From Arcanobacterium haemolyticum (GTDB lineage Bacteria; Actinomycetota; Actinomycetes; Actinomycetales; Actinomycetaceae): 64,000 bases of DNA. Of this stretch, positions 41,686-51,239 are shown in pieces. Within the stretch, counting starts at the first letter, position 1. Every line of letters begins with the position of its first letter. Made by a program: the position numbers and the translations under genes. The notes below the pieces were generated by a model. The model had not been told where the DNA came from. It did not search any database and saw only the letters and a program-made list of their open reading frames with translations. The stretch is taken from assembly GCA_021532125.1 (NCBI GenBank), contig JADYUX010000005.1:62001-126000 (forward strand). The letters run 5' to 3'.

Positions 41686-42696
41686 CTACTGCAGGCCGTG
41701 TGGATTTTTCTGCTGCCACGCCCAGGAGTCCCGGCAAGCATCCTCGATCGTGAGCCGAGCTCGCCATCCGAGCTCTCGTTCCGCGAGCGCCGGATCACCC
41801 CAATATGCAGCCAAATCTCCGGGCCGTCGCGCCATGATGCGGCACGGGATCCGCTGCCCGGAGGCCTTCTCAAATGCCTTGACGACTTCCAGCACCGACA
41901 CTCCTGTGCCCGTCCCAATGTTGTATGCCCGGTAGTCGCCTGGATGTTCGATGCCGCGGAGTGCAGCGACATGCGCTTCGGCGAGGTCGCACACGTGGAT
42001 GTAATCGCGCACGCCAGTGCCATCGTCCGTCGGATAATCGTCGCCGAAAATCCCGAGGTACTCGCGCCTCCCCACAGCGACCTGCGTGATGTAAGGCATG
42101 AGGTTATTGGGGATTCCGTCGGGGTCTTCGCCGATGAGGCCGGAGGGGTGCGCGCCCACGGGATTGAAGTAGCGCAGAGAGGTGACGGCCCATTCGTCGT
42201 CGGAGGCCACGAGGTCGTCAAGCATCTGCTCGATCATGACCTTCGACCATCCGTATGGGTTTGTCGCGCGCCGCGGCATGGATTCAACATACGGGAGTTG
42301 CTCCTGCGGGCCATATACCGTAGCTGACGAGCTGAAGACCAGGCGTTTCACTCCGTAGCTCCCCATAGTTTCAAGGAGGGTGAGGGTGGAGTCGAGGTTC
42401 GTCCGATAGTAACGCAGAGGGTGTTCTACAGATTCACCCACGGCTTTGAGCCCGGCGAAGTGGATGACTGCATCAATCCGGTGGTTGTGAAAAATGGTGG
42501 TGAGGGCTTCGTCGTCACGGATGTCCGCTTCGTACGACGAAATAGCGCACCCGGCGATTTCTTCAACACGTTCGAGGGCTTTGGGTGACGAGTTTGAAAA
42601 ATTGTCGACGACGACCGGCTCCATTCCGGCCTCAATCAGCGCCACTACCGTGTGGCTTCCAATATAGCCGGCACCGCCTGTGACCAAGACTTTCAT
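41686..42696 (-). CDS. galE: UDP-glucose 4-epimerase
   Basis: Interconverts UDP-glucose and UDP-galactose with bound NAD; Leloir pathway and precursor supply for surface glycans. 336 residues: GGAGYIG (7-13), IHFAGLKAVGES, S124 (SSSATVYG), Y148-x3-K152 (YGWSK), LRYFNPVGAH and RDYIHVCDLA. All standard. No other gal genes are adjacent, which points to a biosynthetic, housekeeping role. The following 45 bp separate it from the convergent tetR gene. Confidence 0.95.
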   Translation of the reverse strand: MKVLVTGGAGYIGSHTVVALIEAGMEPVVVDNFSNSSPKALERVEEIAGCAISSYEADIRDDEALTTIFHNHRIDAVIHFAGLKAVGESVEHPLRYYRTNLDSTLTLLETMGSYGVKRLVFSSSATVYGPQEQLPYVESMPRRATNPYGWSKVMIEQMLDDLVASDDEWAVTSLRYFNPVGAHPSGLIGEDPDGIPNNLMPYITQVAVGRREYLGIFGDDYPTDDGTGVRDYIHVCDLAEAHVAALRGIEHPGDYRAYNIGTGTGVSVLEVVKAFEKASGQRIPCRIMARRPGDLAAYWGDPALAERELGWRARLTIEDACRDSWAWQQKNPHGLQ

Positions 42697-42781
42697 GGGT
42701 TCTCCTTCGCCTGCCCGTGCGGATGTTCCCCGTCGGGCACTCCGCGTCGCGCCTTCTCAACACCTATAGCTGACGACTCAC

Positions 42782-42800
42782 CTCCGCAGTGTATGCGGAG
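42782..42800 (-). terminator. Short hairpin just after the 42801-43502 gene
   Basis: CTCCGCA / TGCGGAG with a 5-base loop abuts the stop codon of the membrane protein gene on the minus strand. Only 7 bp; low confidence as terminator. Confidence 0.35.
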
Positions 42801-43502
42801 TCACCCTCGCCCCATGACGAGCATGAAGGCCGCGGCTGCGAAGAAACCAATGGGTATGCCCGCCCAAAATTCGAGGCCTGCCCACCAGGGCGTGAATTCG
42901 AGCGTGCCGCGACGCATGGGAAGGATGGAGGCGTCGTTGGCGAGCTCGCGGGGGTGTTTGCGTAGCCGGTCGATGATTTTGCGTTGCTCGTCGCTCACTT
43001 CGGCGACGTTCTCCAATTCGCCCATGCCCGGCTCAGTCTGTTGCAGTGCAAGGAGCGTACCCACGGGCGGATCTTGTGGATTCTTGGGGTCAACGTCGCG
43101 CAAGAGAATGACCGAGCGAAAATTCGTCGACCCGTCCACGGGCTTGACGATGACAGGCACGAGCAGCCCGGTACGTGCCGATCCACGTTGAACGAAACGC
43201 GACTGCACGCTTTCTTTAGTGCCGAGGGTTCGGGCGACGACCAGGATTGCTTCACTGCTGCTACGTGGGCGGACGATCCACGGGGTAAGGACAGCGATCA
43301 TCGCGAAGATGACGATGCCGCCACCGATCCATGTACGGGCTTCTCGCAGATCGACGTCGAAGAACATGACGGCAGCGACCGTACCAATGGCGAGGCCGAG
43401 GGCAAGGCCGGCGCTGATTCGTCGGGCGTGGTCGATGGGGCGCGCAGCGGGAACTGTGCCGGTTAGTGCTGCGGTGTGGACAAGATTCATACGGTCGGCC
43501 AT
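42801..43502 (-). CDS. Unrecognised membrane protein
   Basis: 233 residues with three hydrophobic helices: two near the N-terminus (ISAGLALGLAIGTVAAVMFF and TWIGGGIVIFAMIAVLTPWIV) and one at the end (GIPIGFFAAAAFMLVMG). Between them a soluble domain of about 110 residues (ILVVARTLGTKESVQSRFVQRG, TGLLVPVIVKPVDGSTNFRSVILLRDVDP) looks like a small beta-rich module, topologically on one face. Family not recognised. Follows the flavin monooxygenase gene by 31 bp in the same direction, so possibly co-transcribed. Confidence 0.65.
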   Translation of the reverse strand: MADRMNLVHTAALTGTVPAARPIDHARRISAGLALGLAIGTVAAVMFFDVDLREARTWIGGGIVIFAMIAVLTPWIVRPRSSSEAILVVARTLGTKESVQSRFVQRGSARTGLLVPVIVKPVDGSTNFRSVILLRDVDPKNPQDPPVGTLLALQQTEPGMGELENVAEVSDEQRKIIDRLRKHPRELANDASILPMRRGTLEFTPWWAGLEFWAGIPIGFFAAAAFMLVMGRG

Positions 43503-43533
43503 GGCGCTCCCTTGTCTTGTGTCGCGCTGTGTG

Positions 43534-44883
43534 TCACGCTTCGTTGTTCGTTGGGCCGTTGAGGTACTCCATGATATCGGGAACTGCGTGGCGGGCTGCC
43601 CAGCGTGCCCCGATGGTGGATGCGCTCGGGCCGTATCCGACGAGGTGTACTCGTGGCTCGTCTGTGACCTGTGTTCCAGTCATGGCGATGCCTCCGCCAT
43701 GTGTGCGTAGGCGGAGCGGGGCGAGGTGGCGCAGTTCGAAGCGGAATCCTGTTGCCCAGATGATTGCGTCGGCGCGCAGGGTGGTGCCGTCGGCCCATTG
43801 TGCACCGTCGGGAAGTAGGGCGTGGAACATGGGGCGACGACGAAGGAGACCTCTCGTAGCAAGGCTGCGCGACCATTCGGTGACGGGCAATCCTGTGGCA
43901 GCGACGACCGGTTCGGGGCGCAGACCGCGTTCGACTCGTTCGCGCACGCGGGCTTCAATGAGTCGGCCCTCATCGGGTGAGAGCCCCGAGTCGGAGTAGT
44001 GTCCTGATCGTTCTTGCGAGGCTGGCGTGGTTCGGGCACCTGGCACTCGCTCAGCCACCTCAGAGTGGTTGTCGTTCCGCCAGCGCGGCGGTGTGCGTGT
44101 GACCCACGTGGTTTTCCGGGCGATCCCTCCGAGGTCGTCGAGGTGGGAGAGCGCGCTGATTCCCCCGCCAACGACGATGACTCTCTGATCTTCGAAAGCT
44201 CGTGGTCCTGGGTAGTCCTGGGTGTGGAATTGTTTGCCTCGGAACGCTGCCACGCCTGGGTAGTAGGGGATGAACGGTCGCGTCCATGTGCCTGTGCAGT
44301 TGACGATGACGCGTGCCCGGAACGTTCCTGCTGTTGTGTCGAGGATGAGTGGGGCGTGAGGATGCGGGGTGTGGCGGCGAACGGAATTGACGAGGACTGG
44401 GCGGAGGATCGGTAGGTCGTAGTGGTCCTCGAAGTGAGCGAAATATGTCGGGACGATGTCGGCCGCTTCGGCGTAGGGGTTGTCGTTGTGAAGGGCGATG
44501 CCAGGGAGGTCTGCGATGTGGTTGACGCGCTCCATGGTGAGGGTTGGGGCACGGTGTTGCCAGGCGCCGCCGGGGCGGAGTTCGGCGTCAAGAGTGAGGA
44601 AGGTGCGTGCTTGTGGTGCGTGGTTCTGGTGGATATGCGGGTTGTCGTTGACGTATCCGACGAATCCTCGGCGTTGGAGTTCGTAGGAGACTGCGAGCCC
44701 CGATTGGCCTGCTCCGATGACGATGACATCAACGTCGTGCGGCTCGGAGGGGCGCGCATTTCCCCAGGCGATGTCCCATGCTGGTCGTGAGATTCGCGGA
44801 CTTGCTGAGGGCATGTATGCCCCGGTGGGGATGCGTGTGTAACTGTGCCGCTGCGAACCGCGTCCCGGCTCGGAGATTCTCAT
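43534..44883 (-). CDS. FAD/NAD(P)-dependent oxidoreductase (flavin-containing monooxygenase / CzcO-like)
   Basis: 449 residues. The FAD-binding Rossmann loop VIVIGAGQSGLAV (GxGxxG 57-62) is followed by the NADPH-binding loop VIVVGGGISAL about 180 residues later and AIIWATGFRFEL, the ATG motif of flavin monooxygenases. Likely oxidises a small nucleophile or metabolite in the cytoplasm. The frame is open for another 157 residues upstream, but those residues overlap the divergent SprT-like gene and are low-complexity, so I use MRISEPG (44883); MPSASPR (44814) is an alternative. Substrate unknown. Confidence 0.77.
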   Translation of the reverse strand: MRISEPGRGSQRHSYTRIPTGAYMPSASPRISRPAWDIAWGNARPSEPHDVDVIVIGAGQSGLAVSYELQRRGFVGYVNDNPHIHQNHAPQARTFLTLDAELRPGGAWQHRAPTLTMERVNHIADLPGIALHNDNPYAEAADIVPTYFAHFEDHYDLPILRPVLVNSVRRHTPHPHAPLILDTTAGTFRARVIVNCTGTWTRPFIPYYPGVAAFRGKQFHTQDYPGPRAFEDQRVIVVGGGISALSHLDDLGGIARKTTWVTRTPPRWRNDNHSEVAERVPGARTTPASQERSGHYSDSGLSPDEGRLIEARVRERVERGLRPEPVVAATGLPVTEWSRSLATRGLLRRRPMFHALLPDGAQWADGTTLRADAIIWATGFRFELRHLAPLRLRTHGGGIAMTGTQVTDEPRVHLVGYGPSASTIGARWAARHAVPDIMEYLNGPTNNEA

Positions 44884-45012
44884 ATCTGCAACCGTACCTG
44901 ATTGTTGCGACGACGAGAGCTGCGCATTGGTGGAGTTTGCTCGGTGCGGTGTCAGCGCGCTGTGAGCGAAGTTGGCGTTCGGGAGGAAGACGGTGATCTT
45001 AAAATTGCTCGC

Positions 45013-45453
45013 ATGGATATCGACCAGGTGTGTTTTCTTGCTCGTGATCTCATGGATCGTCATGGGCTGACGGAGTGGAACCTGGCTTTTGACCGTGCGA
45101 AGCGCCGTGCTGGGCAGACGAATTTTTCGAAGCGCACGATTAGTTTGTCGGCGCCATTTATGCGTCTGTACGACGAGTCGCGTGTGCGTGATGTTGTTTT
45201 GCACGAGATTGCGCACGCTCTTGTTGGTCCGCGCCATGCTCACGATCGCGTGTGGCAGGCGAAGGCGCGGCAGATTGGCGCCCGGCCGAGCCGTCGGATT
45301 ATTGATGGTCCGACTCCTCCTGCACCGTACGTGGGGACGTGCCCGCAGGGGCATACGATCGAGCGTTTCCGCCTACCTCGTCGTCCTATTTCGTGTGCGA
45401 CGTGTAGCCGCACCTACAACCCGGCGTACTCGTTTACGTGGCGTCGGCGTTGA
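45013..45453 (+). CDS. SprT-like zinc metalloprotein
   Basis: 146 residues. The zincin motif HEIAH (64-68) in VVLHEIAHALVGPRHAHDRVW is followed by a zinc ribbon (C110, H114, C128-x2-C131). This is the SprT-like domain related to SPRTN proteases, which remove DNA-protein crosslinks; bacterial roles are mostly undefined. The ATG gives MDIDQVCFLARDLMDRHGL, a natural start, though no good ribosome site is seen. Divergent from the flavin monooxygenase with 129 bp between, and convergent with nanR. Confidence 0.82.
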   Translation: MDIDQVCFLARDLMDRHGLTEWNLAFDRAKRRAGQTNFSKRTISLSAPFMRLYDESRVRDVVLHEIAHALVGPRHAHDRVWQAKARQIGARPSRRIIDGPTPPAPYVGTCPQGHTIERFRLPRRPISCATCSRTYNPAYSFTWRRR

Positions 45454-45500
45454 CGCACGGAGTTTCCGGGCGGATACATAGTGTTGCGGCGTGAGTGGTT

Positions 45501-46304
45501 TTATTGTTCGTCGTTGAGTTGCTCGGTCGGCTCGGCGAGGAGTTTTTCGAGCGTGAGTTCGAGGAACTTGTAATGCGCTTTGACGGCTAGGCGGTATGCG
45601 CGCCGATCGCCAGCTTCGGCTGCGTTGAGGATCTCAAGGTGGGCTTGAGCGGTTGCCGCTTGCCTATCGTCTCGTTCGATCCGGGGAACAACTACTTGGT
45701 GAACGAGCCAGAGCGCCGACACCATCTGTTGTGCAACGCGATTTCCGATGACGTCGAGGATTCCTACGTGGAAGGCGTTGTCTTCTTCAAGGAATCGTTC
45801 GCCTTCTTTTGCTTTGACGATCATTGATGCGACGACGTCGTGTAGTTCGGGATGTTCTTTCCCTTGGAAGGCGTCACAGACGTCGGCTGCCATTCCGAGA
45901 TCTAGGTATTTCCGTAGTGCGACGACCTCGCTGAGGCTATGCATTGCGTCACCTTTTGAGAGGGACGACCGTAGAGTGAGCGTTTCGACGAGGGGGCGCA
46001 GGGACATTTCTCCGACGAAGGTTCCCCGACCTTGATGGACCGTAACGATGTCAAGGGCTTCCAGTTTCCTCAGTGCTTCACGAACGGAGGATCGCGAAAC
46101 TCCCAGTTCAGCACAGAGTTCCACTTCTGTGGGCAGGGGTGAACCCGGCGCGAGGTCGTGCGAGAGGATGTATGCCTTCACGGCTTCCATCGTTGCTCCC
46201 GAGCGATTGACGACCGGGATGGGGGAAAGCTGGCGAGCCTCATCCGATGCAAGAAGCGCTTCGGATGAACTTCCTAAAACGTGTTGCACGAATTTGTCAG
46301 ACAT
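45501..46304 (-). CDS. nanR: GntR/FadR-family regulator, probable sialic acid repressor
   Basis: 267 residues: N-terminal GntR winged helix (TMEAVKAYILSHDLAPGSPLPTEVELCAELGVSRSSVREALRKLEALDIVTVHQGRGTFV) and an all-helical FCD ligand domain with metal-type ligands (SEVVALRKYLDLGMAA, FHVGILDVIGNRV, HLEILNAAEAGDRRAYRLAVKAH). Divergent from the sialic acid transporter operon across a palindrome, the arrangement of corynebacterial NanR. I start at the ATG of MSDKFVQ. No ribosome site precedes it and the likely -10 (TATGAT) is very near, so the mRNA may be leaderless. The name rests on context. Confidence 0.8.
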   Translation of the reverse strand: MSDKFVQHVLGSSSEALLASDEARQLSPIPVVNRSGATMEAVKAYILSHDLAPGSPLPTEVELCAELGVSRSSVREALRKLEALDIVTVHQGRGTFVGEMSLRPLVETLTLRSSLSKGDAMHSLSEVVALRKYLDLGMAADVCDAFQGKEHPELHDVVASMIVKAKEGERFLEEDNAFHVGILDVIGNRVAQQMVSALWLVHQVVVPRIERDDRQAATAQAHLEILNAAEAGDRRAYRLAVKAHYKFLELTLEKLLAEPTEQLNDEQ

Positions 46305-46319
46305 CATATGGTAATCATA
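46284..46319 (+). promoter_or_regulatory. siaE promoter overlapped by a NanR-type palindrome
   Basis: TTGCAC (46284-46289) and TATGGT (46307-46312) are 17 bases apart and form a good promoter. TATGGTAATCATA (46307-46319) is a 13-bp imperfect palindrome of the form TATGRTnAYCATA covering the -10 and, on the other strand, the likely -10 of nanR. Repressor binding here would block both genes. Confidence 0.6.
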
Positions 46320-46368
46320 CGCGATGCACCTCACATGTGTCTCGCGTTCACTCAGGAGAGGAAAACCC

Positions 46369-47961
46369 ATGACTCGAATTACATGGCGAGCCAAGGCCAT
46401 CGCAGTCGCTGCTGCCTGCACACTCGCCCTGTCCGCATGTGGCGGAAAATCAGGTTCGACCGAATCCGGAAGCTCGTCAGAGAAGACAGGCACCACGGAA
46501 GAAACCGGTATCGGCGGCCCGATTGTTGCTGGCGCTGCATACGAGACCACGAACTACCACCCGTCCAACACCTCGTCAGCCCTCGCAATGGGCACGAACT
46601 GGCACGTTGTTGAAGGTCTGTGGGAGCTCAACATGTCCACCGGCCAGCCTTACAAGGCTCTCGCCGCTGAGGACGAGCCCACCAAGATTTCTGACACCGA
46701 ATACGAAGTGACACTCCGCGATGGTGCGAAGTTCTCCGACGGCACTGACGTCACCGCTGACGATGTCGTCTCCTCCTTCGGTCGCGCGACTGCTGACGGC
46801 AACATCTACGCAGGCATGGTCGACTTCGTCGAATCCATCACCGCGAAGGACGCCAAGACCGTCACCATCAAGCTGAAGTCCCCGTTCTCGCTCATCAAGG
46901 AGCGCCTCGCGGTCGTCAAGATCGTCCCGACCTCGGCAACCGATGATGCCCTCAAGGCAATGCCGATCGGCTCGGGCCCGTACAAGTACACCTCGATCAC
47001 CGACACCGAGATCACCGCTGTCCCCAACGAGCACTACAACGGCACCAAGCCGGCTACCTCCTCCCAGCTCACCTGGAAGCCCCTCAAGGACGACACTGCT
47101 CGTACCACCGCCGCCCAGGACGGCACCATCGACGTGATGGAGAACGTCCCGGCCGACAACCGTGGACTCCTTGAGGCCGCCGGCCTCAAGGTTGAGGAAG
47201 CTAAGGGCTTCGGCCTCGCCTTCCTCCTCTTCAACACGAGCAAGGCACCGTTCAACGACAACCGTGTTCGCCAGGCCTTCCTCTACGCTGTCGATACCGA
47301 CAAGCTCGTGAAGAACAACATGTCCGGCATGGCAACGGCTGCATCCTCCTTCCTCAACGAGGGTCATCCGAACTACCACAAGGCCAAGAACGTCTTCACG
47401 AAGGACACCGAGAAGGCTAAGTCGCTCCTCGCAGAAGCCGGCGTCTCCAACCTTTCGGTCACCCTGCTCTCCACCGACCACCCGTGGGTATCCGGCATGA
47501 CCTCCCAGATCAAGCAGGACCTCGAGGCCGCTGGCATCGCAGTGACCATCCAGTCCCTCGCCTCGGCATCGCTCTACGCCGATTACCTCGACGCAGACTC
47601 CGCCAACTTCGACCTCGCTCTCGCCCCCGGCGACCCCTCGGTCTTCGGTAGCGACCCGGCCCTCCTCATCAACTGGTGGCTCGGCGACAACGTCTGGACG
47701 CAGAAGCGCTCGCAGTGGAAGAACTCCGCTCCGGAGAAGTTCAACGAACTCCAGACGATCATCAACGAGGCCGTCACCCTTGAGGGCGACGCCCAGCAGA
47801 AGAAGTGGGACGAAGCACTCGACCTCATCTCGGAAGAGGTGCCGGTCTACCCGCTGTTCCACCGCACACTCCTCACGGCCTACAACGGTGACAAGATTTC
47901 CAACTTCACACCGATTGCTATGACAGGCCTCGACCTCCTCGGCGCTCGCGCATCCGAGTAA
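46369..47961 (+). CDS. siaE: Solute-binding lipoprotein of the sialic acid (peptide-type) ABC importer
   Basis: 530 residues of the SBP_bac_5 (oligopeptide/nickel-binding) family. Signal peptide with lipobox LALSAC (C24), Ser/Glu-rich linker, then the two-lobed binding protein: LRDGAKFSDGTDVTADDVVSSFGRA, the classical family signature, IGSGPYKYTS, and NDNRVRQAFLYAVDTDKLVKN. Located first in an operon with nanA, nanK and nanE, so the ligand is most likely N-acetylneuraminate, as for SiaE of Corynebacterium glutamicum and SatA of Haemophilus. AGAGGA at correct spacing fixes the start; an upstream ATG is not used. A strong hairpin follows the gene. Confidence 0.85.
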   Translation: MTRITWRAKAIAVAAACTLALSACGGKSGSTESGSSSEKTGTTEETGIGGPIVAGAAYETTNYHPSNTSSALAMGTNWHVVEGLWELNMSTGQPYKALAAEDEPTKISDTEYEVTLRDGAKFSDGTDVTADDVVSSFGRATADGNIYAGMVDFVESITAKDAKTVTIKLKSPFSLIKERLAVVKIVPTSATDDALKAMPIGSGPYKYTSITDTEITAVPNEHYNGTKPATSSQLTWKPLKDDTARTTAAQDGTIDVMENVPADNRGLLEAAGLKVEEAKGFGLAFLLFNTSKAPFNDNRVRQAFLYAVDTDKLVKNNMSGMATAASSFLNEGHPNYHKAKNVFTKDTEKAKSLLAEAGVSNLSVTLLSTDHPWVSGMTSQIKQDLEAAGIAVTIQSLASASLYADYLDADSANFDLALAPGDPSVFGSDPALLINWWLGDNVWTQKRSQWKNSAPEKFNELQTIINEAVTLEGDAQQKKWDEALDLISEEVPVYPLFHRTLLTAYNGDKISNFTPIAMTGLDLLGARASE

Positions 47962-47978
47962 GTCATACAAACGAGACT

Positions 47979-48016
47979 GTGTGGGGAGGGATGGTTCATC
48001 CCATCCCTCCCCACAC
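47979..48016 (+). terminator. Intercistronic hairpin between siaE and siaF
   Basis: A perfect 16-bp stem (GTGTGGGGAGGGATGG, loop TTCATC) begins 17 bp after the siaE stop. In ABC operons such hairpins protect the binding-protein mRNA and let only some polymerases continue, giving excess binding protein. Confidence 0.75.
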
Positions 48017-48132
48017 TTGTCCCAAAAACACGACAACGACGCCGTTGTTACTAACGCTCGTTACCCCTCGTCACTGACGACGAATCCCTCCCTTTTATCC
48101 CCTTCCGTCCCAATTCATAGGAGAAGTAAGAC

Positions 48133-49080
48133 GTGAACAACCTCATTCGGCTCATCGGGCGACGGCTCGTGGCACTCCCGGTGATGGTACTAGGTGTTAC
48201 GTTCCTCGTCTTCGTCATCATGTCCCTCTCCCCCATCGACCCGGCATACTCGGCTCTGGGAGAGGCTGCATCCGAAGCACAGCTCAACGCATACCGTGAA
48301 CAGTACGGACTCAACGACCCCTGGCTCGTTCAGTTCTTCAGCTACATTGTCGGGATGCTCCACGGTGATTTAGGCTCCTACGGACAAGCTGGCCTGTCGG
48401 TATCTGACAAGGTCTTCGCTGCACTCCCTGTGACCATGCAGCTCACCTTCCTCGGCCTCATTATTGCCGTCATCCTCGCATTCCCCCTCGGCACGATCGC
48501 CGCTATTTACCGCGATCGCTGGCCCGATCAGGTCATCCGTATTCTTTCCGTCGCATGCATCGCCACGCCGTCCTTCTGGCTGGCAATCCTCCTCATCGTC
48601 GCCTTCCTCGGCACGCTTCCCGTATCCGGCCCACTTCCCTCCCTCGGAGAAGACCCAACAGGCTGGTTCCTCCGCATGCTCCTCCCCGCATTCGCGCTCG
48701 CTGTTCCAGTCACCGGCCAGCTCACACGAGTGGTCCGCACATCCATGGTGGAAGAACTCGACCGCGACTACGTACGCACGGCAATCGGCGCAGGCATCCC
48801 GAAGAACATCGTCATCGCACGCAACGTTCTCCGCAACGCACTCATCACGCCAGTGACCGTCCTCGGCCTGCGCGTCGGCTACCTCATGGGCGGCGCAGTC
48901 ATCATCGAAATCATCTTCAACCTGCAAGGCATGGGACGCGTCCTCATCGACGGCATCACAAACAACTGGGTAACAGTTGTCCAGGGCGCAACGCTCGTCG
49001 TCGCCCTCGCCTTCATCATCGTCAACATCGTTGTTGACCTCCTGTACGTCCTCATCAATCCGCGTATTAGGGCGGTGTGA
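48133..49080 (+). CDS. siaF: ABC importer permease, DppB-like (sialic acid locus)
   Basis: 315 residues with six transmembrane helices of the DppB/OppB type. N-terminus IRLIGRRLVALPVMVLGVTFLVFVIMSL, QYGLNDPWLVQFFSYIVGMLHGDLG, and the cytoplasmic EAA loop YVRTAIGAGIPKNIVIARNVLRNAL which docks to the ATPase. GTG start with AGGAGAAG upstream. Its stop overlaps the start region of the next gene (GTGTGATCATG), so translation is coupled to the fusion permease-ATPase. Second gene of the sia operon. Confidence 0.87.
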   Translation: MNNLIRLIGRRLVALPVMVLGVTFLVFVIMSLSPIDPAYSALGEAASEAQLNAYREQYGLNDPWLVQFFSYIVGMLHGDLGSYGQAGLSVSDKVFAALPVTMQLTFLGLIIAVILAFPLGTIAAIYRDRWPDQVIRILSVACIATPSFWLAILLIVAFLGTLPVSGPLPSLGEDPTGWFLRMLLPAFALAVPVTGQLTRVVRTSMVEELDRDYVRTAIGAGIPKNIVIARNVLRNALITPVTVLGLRVGYLMGGAVIIEIIFNLQGMGRVLIDGITNNWVTVVQGATLVVALAFIIVNIVVDLLYVLINPRIRAV

Positions 49081-49082
49081 TC

Positions 49083-51239
49083 ATGAGCAAGAAGAAAAAA
49101 CTCCTCGACAACATGTCCCAGCCAGGCGTTCGTTTCAAGCGCTGGAAGGCAATGAAACCAGGCGCCCGCATCGCCCTCGTGACGCTGCTCCTCATTGCGC
49201 TTGCGGCAATCTTTGCGCCGCTCTTGGCAACACACGACCCAGAGTTCATTGACGCCAAGGCCATCGCCCCCAACAGCGAATACTGGTTCGGCACAGACAA
49301 CCTCGGACGCGACGTCTACTCTCGCCTCCTTTACGGCGGGCGCTACTCGCTCATGGTTGGTATCTGCGCCACCGGCCTCGCGCTCTTCTTCGGAGCCATC
49401 ATCGGCTCGATCGCCGCAGTTGTACGCAAGTCCATCTCCGAAGTGATCATGCGCATCATGGACATCATCATGTCCGTCCCTGGCATCGCTCTCGCCGCTG
49501 TCGCCGTGGTTGTGTTCCGCAACCCGAAGGCGCCCGAATCACTCATCTTCGTCATTATCTGCTCGATCGGCTTCGTCTACATCCCGCAGCTCACACGCAT
49601 CGTTCGCGCAAACGTCATGAGCGCATACGGTGAGGATTACGTCAATGCCGTCATCGTCTCCGGTGCCCGCGCCCCGTGGATTCTCATCAAGCACGTCATG
49701 CGCAACACTGCCGCCCCGGTTCTCGTGTTCGCAACCGTCCTTGTAGCCGACGCCATCATCCTCGAAGCCTCCCTCACCTTCATCGGTGCAGGCCTCCAGG
49801 AACCCATCCCCACCTGGGGTAACATCCTGTCCTCCGCACAGCAAGGCGTTCTGCGCGGCGAATGGTGGCAGGCACTCTTCCCCGGTCTCGCCATCATGAT
49901 CACAGTGCTCTGCCTCAACATCCTGTCCGAGGGCATCACCGACGCCATGGCAGCAGCACCGAAGTCCGCCAAGATCCCCGAAGCGACAAAGACAACGGAA
50001 GCCCAGCGCGAAGCCGACCGCCTCCTCGTTGATCCCGTCGCCGCCTACGCACAGCAGGCAGAATCGCTCCAAGAGCGCCTCGCCGCATTGCGCACCATCG
50101 AGCAGAAGCGCCACGATCGCAACGTCCCCGTCTCCATGGAACCGCCAGTCCTCGAAGTCAAGGATCTGTGCATCAAGTTCCCACGCCACGGAGATGTCAA
50201 CGTCGTCGACCACGTCTCCTTCGCAGTGCGCCCAGGCGAAACAATGGGCCTCGTCGGCGAATCAGGCTGTGGCAAGTCGATCACCGCGTTCTCCATCATG
50301 GGTCTGCTCGACCCCAAGGCTGAGATCTCCGGCGAAATCCTCTACCAAGGCAAGAATCTTCTTGAACTCTCCGACAAGGAACGTAACGACCTGCGCGGCC
50401 ACGAAATGGCCATGATCTACCAGGACGCGCTCTCCTCCCTCAACCCGTCGATGCTCATCCGCACCCAGATGAAGCAGCTCACGAGCCGCGGCGGAAAGCG
50501 CAGCGCTGAGGAACTCCTCGAACTCGTCGGCCTCGACCCCAAGCGCACGCTCGAGTCCTACCCACACGAGCTCTCCGGCGGCCAGCGCCAGCGCGTCCTC
50601 ATCGCTATGGCCCTCACCCGCGACCCGAAGCTCGTCATTGCCGACGAACCAACCACGGCGCTTGACGTAACGGTTCAGAAGCAGGTCATCGCGCTCCTCA
50701 ACGAACTGCGTGAGAAGCTCGGCTTCGCCATGGTATTCGTATCGCACGACCTCGCGCTCGTCGCCGAAGTCGCCCACTCCGTTACCGTCATGTACGCCGG
50801 CCAGGTCGTTGAGCAGGCCTCCACAAAGGAGCTCCTCACCGATCCTCGCCACGAGTACACCCGCGGCCTCCTCGGCTCGGTACTCTCCATCGAATCCGGT
50901 TCCGGCCGCCTCCACCAAGTCCCTGGCACGGTGCCCTCGCCTCGCGACTTCCCCAGCGGCGACCGCTTCGCACCACGTTCGAGCCACCCGACCATCGGCC
51001 TCGACACCCGCCCGATCATGCGCCGCGTGGGAGACACCTTCCACTTCTACGCAGATCTTCCGGACGAAGCATGGGCAGAGGCCGGACTCAAGCACCCCGA
51101 GATCGCAGATCTGCCGCCGGCACCGACAGAAATCGACGACACCGTCGCAGACGAGGTCGAGCTCGCGAACACCGTCGCGGCCTCCACCGACGAAGTCATC
51201 ACATCCGACATCACCGCTGACGAGGAGGCTGACCGATGA
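49083..51239 (+). CDS. siaG: ABC importer fused permease (DppC-like) and ATPase (DppD-like)
   Basis: About 718 residues joining two usually separate subunits. Residues 1-290 are a DppC-type permease with six helices ([43 protein letters not shown] loop [23 protein letters not shown]). A charged helical linker (about 300-350) leads to an ATPase: Walker [12 protein letters not shown] (about 390-400), Q-loop [10 protein letters not shown], signature LSGGQRQRV, Walker [14 protein letters not shown]-loop VSHD. The fusion fixes stoichiometry; the same fusion is known in corynebacterial sialic acid importers. An acidic C-terminal tail is extra. The start ATG lies 3 bases after the siaF stop. Confidence 0.87.
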   Translation: MSKKKKLLDNMSQPGVRFKRWKAMKPGARIALVTLLLIALAAIFAPLLATHDPEFIDAKAIAPNSEYWFGTDNLGRDVYSRLLYGGRYSLMVGICATGLALFFGAIIGSIAAVVRKSISEVIMRIMDIIMSVPGIALAAVAVVVFRNPKAPESLIFVIICSIGFVYIPQLTRIVRANVMSAYGEDYVNAVIVSGARAPWILIKHVMRNTAAPVLVFATVLVADAIILEASLTFIGAGLQEPIPTWGNILSSAQQGVLRGEWWQALFPGLAIMITVLCLNILSEGITDAMAAAPKSAKIPEATKTTEAQREADRLLVDPVAAYAQQAESLQERLAALRTIEQKRHDRNVPVSMEPPVLEVKDLCIKFPRHGDVNVVDHVSFAVRPGETMGLVGESGCGKSITAFSIMGLLDPKAEISGEILYQGKNLLELSDKERNDLRGHEMAMIYQDALSSLNPSMLIRTQMKQLTSRGGKRSAEELLELVGLDPKRTLESYPHELSGGQRQRVLIAMALTRDPKLVIADEPTTALDVTVQKQVIALLNELREKLGFAMVFVSHDLALVAEVAHSVTVMYAGQVVEQASTKELLTDPRHEYTRGLLGSVLSIESGSGRLHQVPGTVPSPRDFPSGDRFAPRSSHPTIGLDTRPIMRRVGDTFHFYADLPDEAWAEAGLKHPEIADLPPAPTEIDDTVADEVELANTVAASTDEVITSDITADEEADR

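Noticed and set aside
44884-45354. N-terminal extension of the flavin monooxygenase by 157 residues
   Set aside because: The extension overlaps the divergent SprT-like gene almost completely and its composition is that of an antisense shadow.
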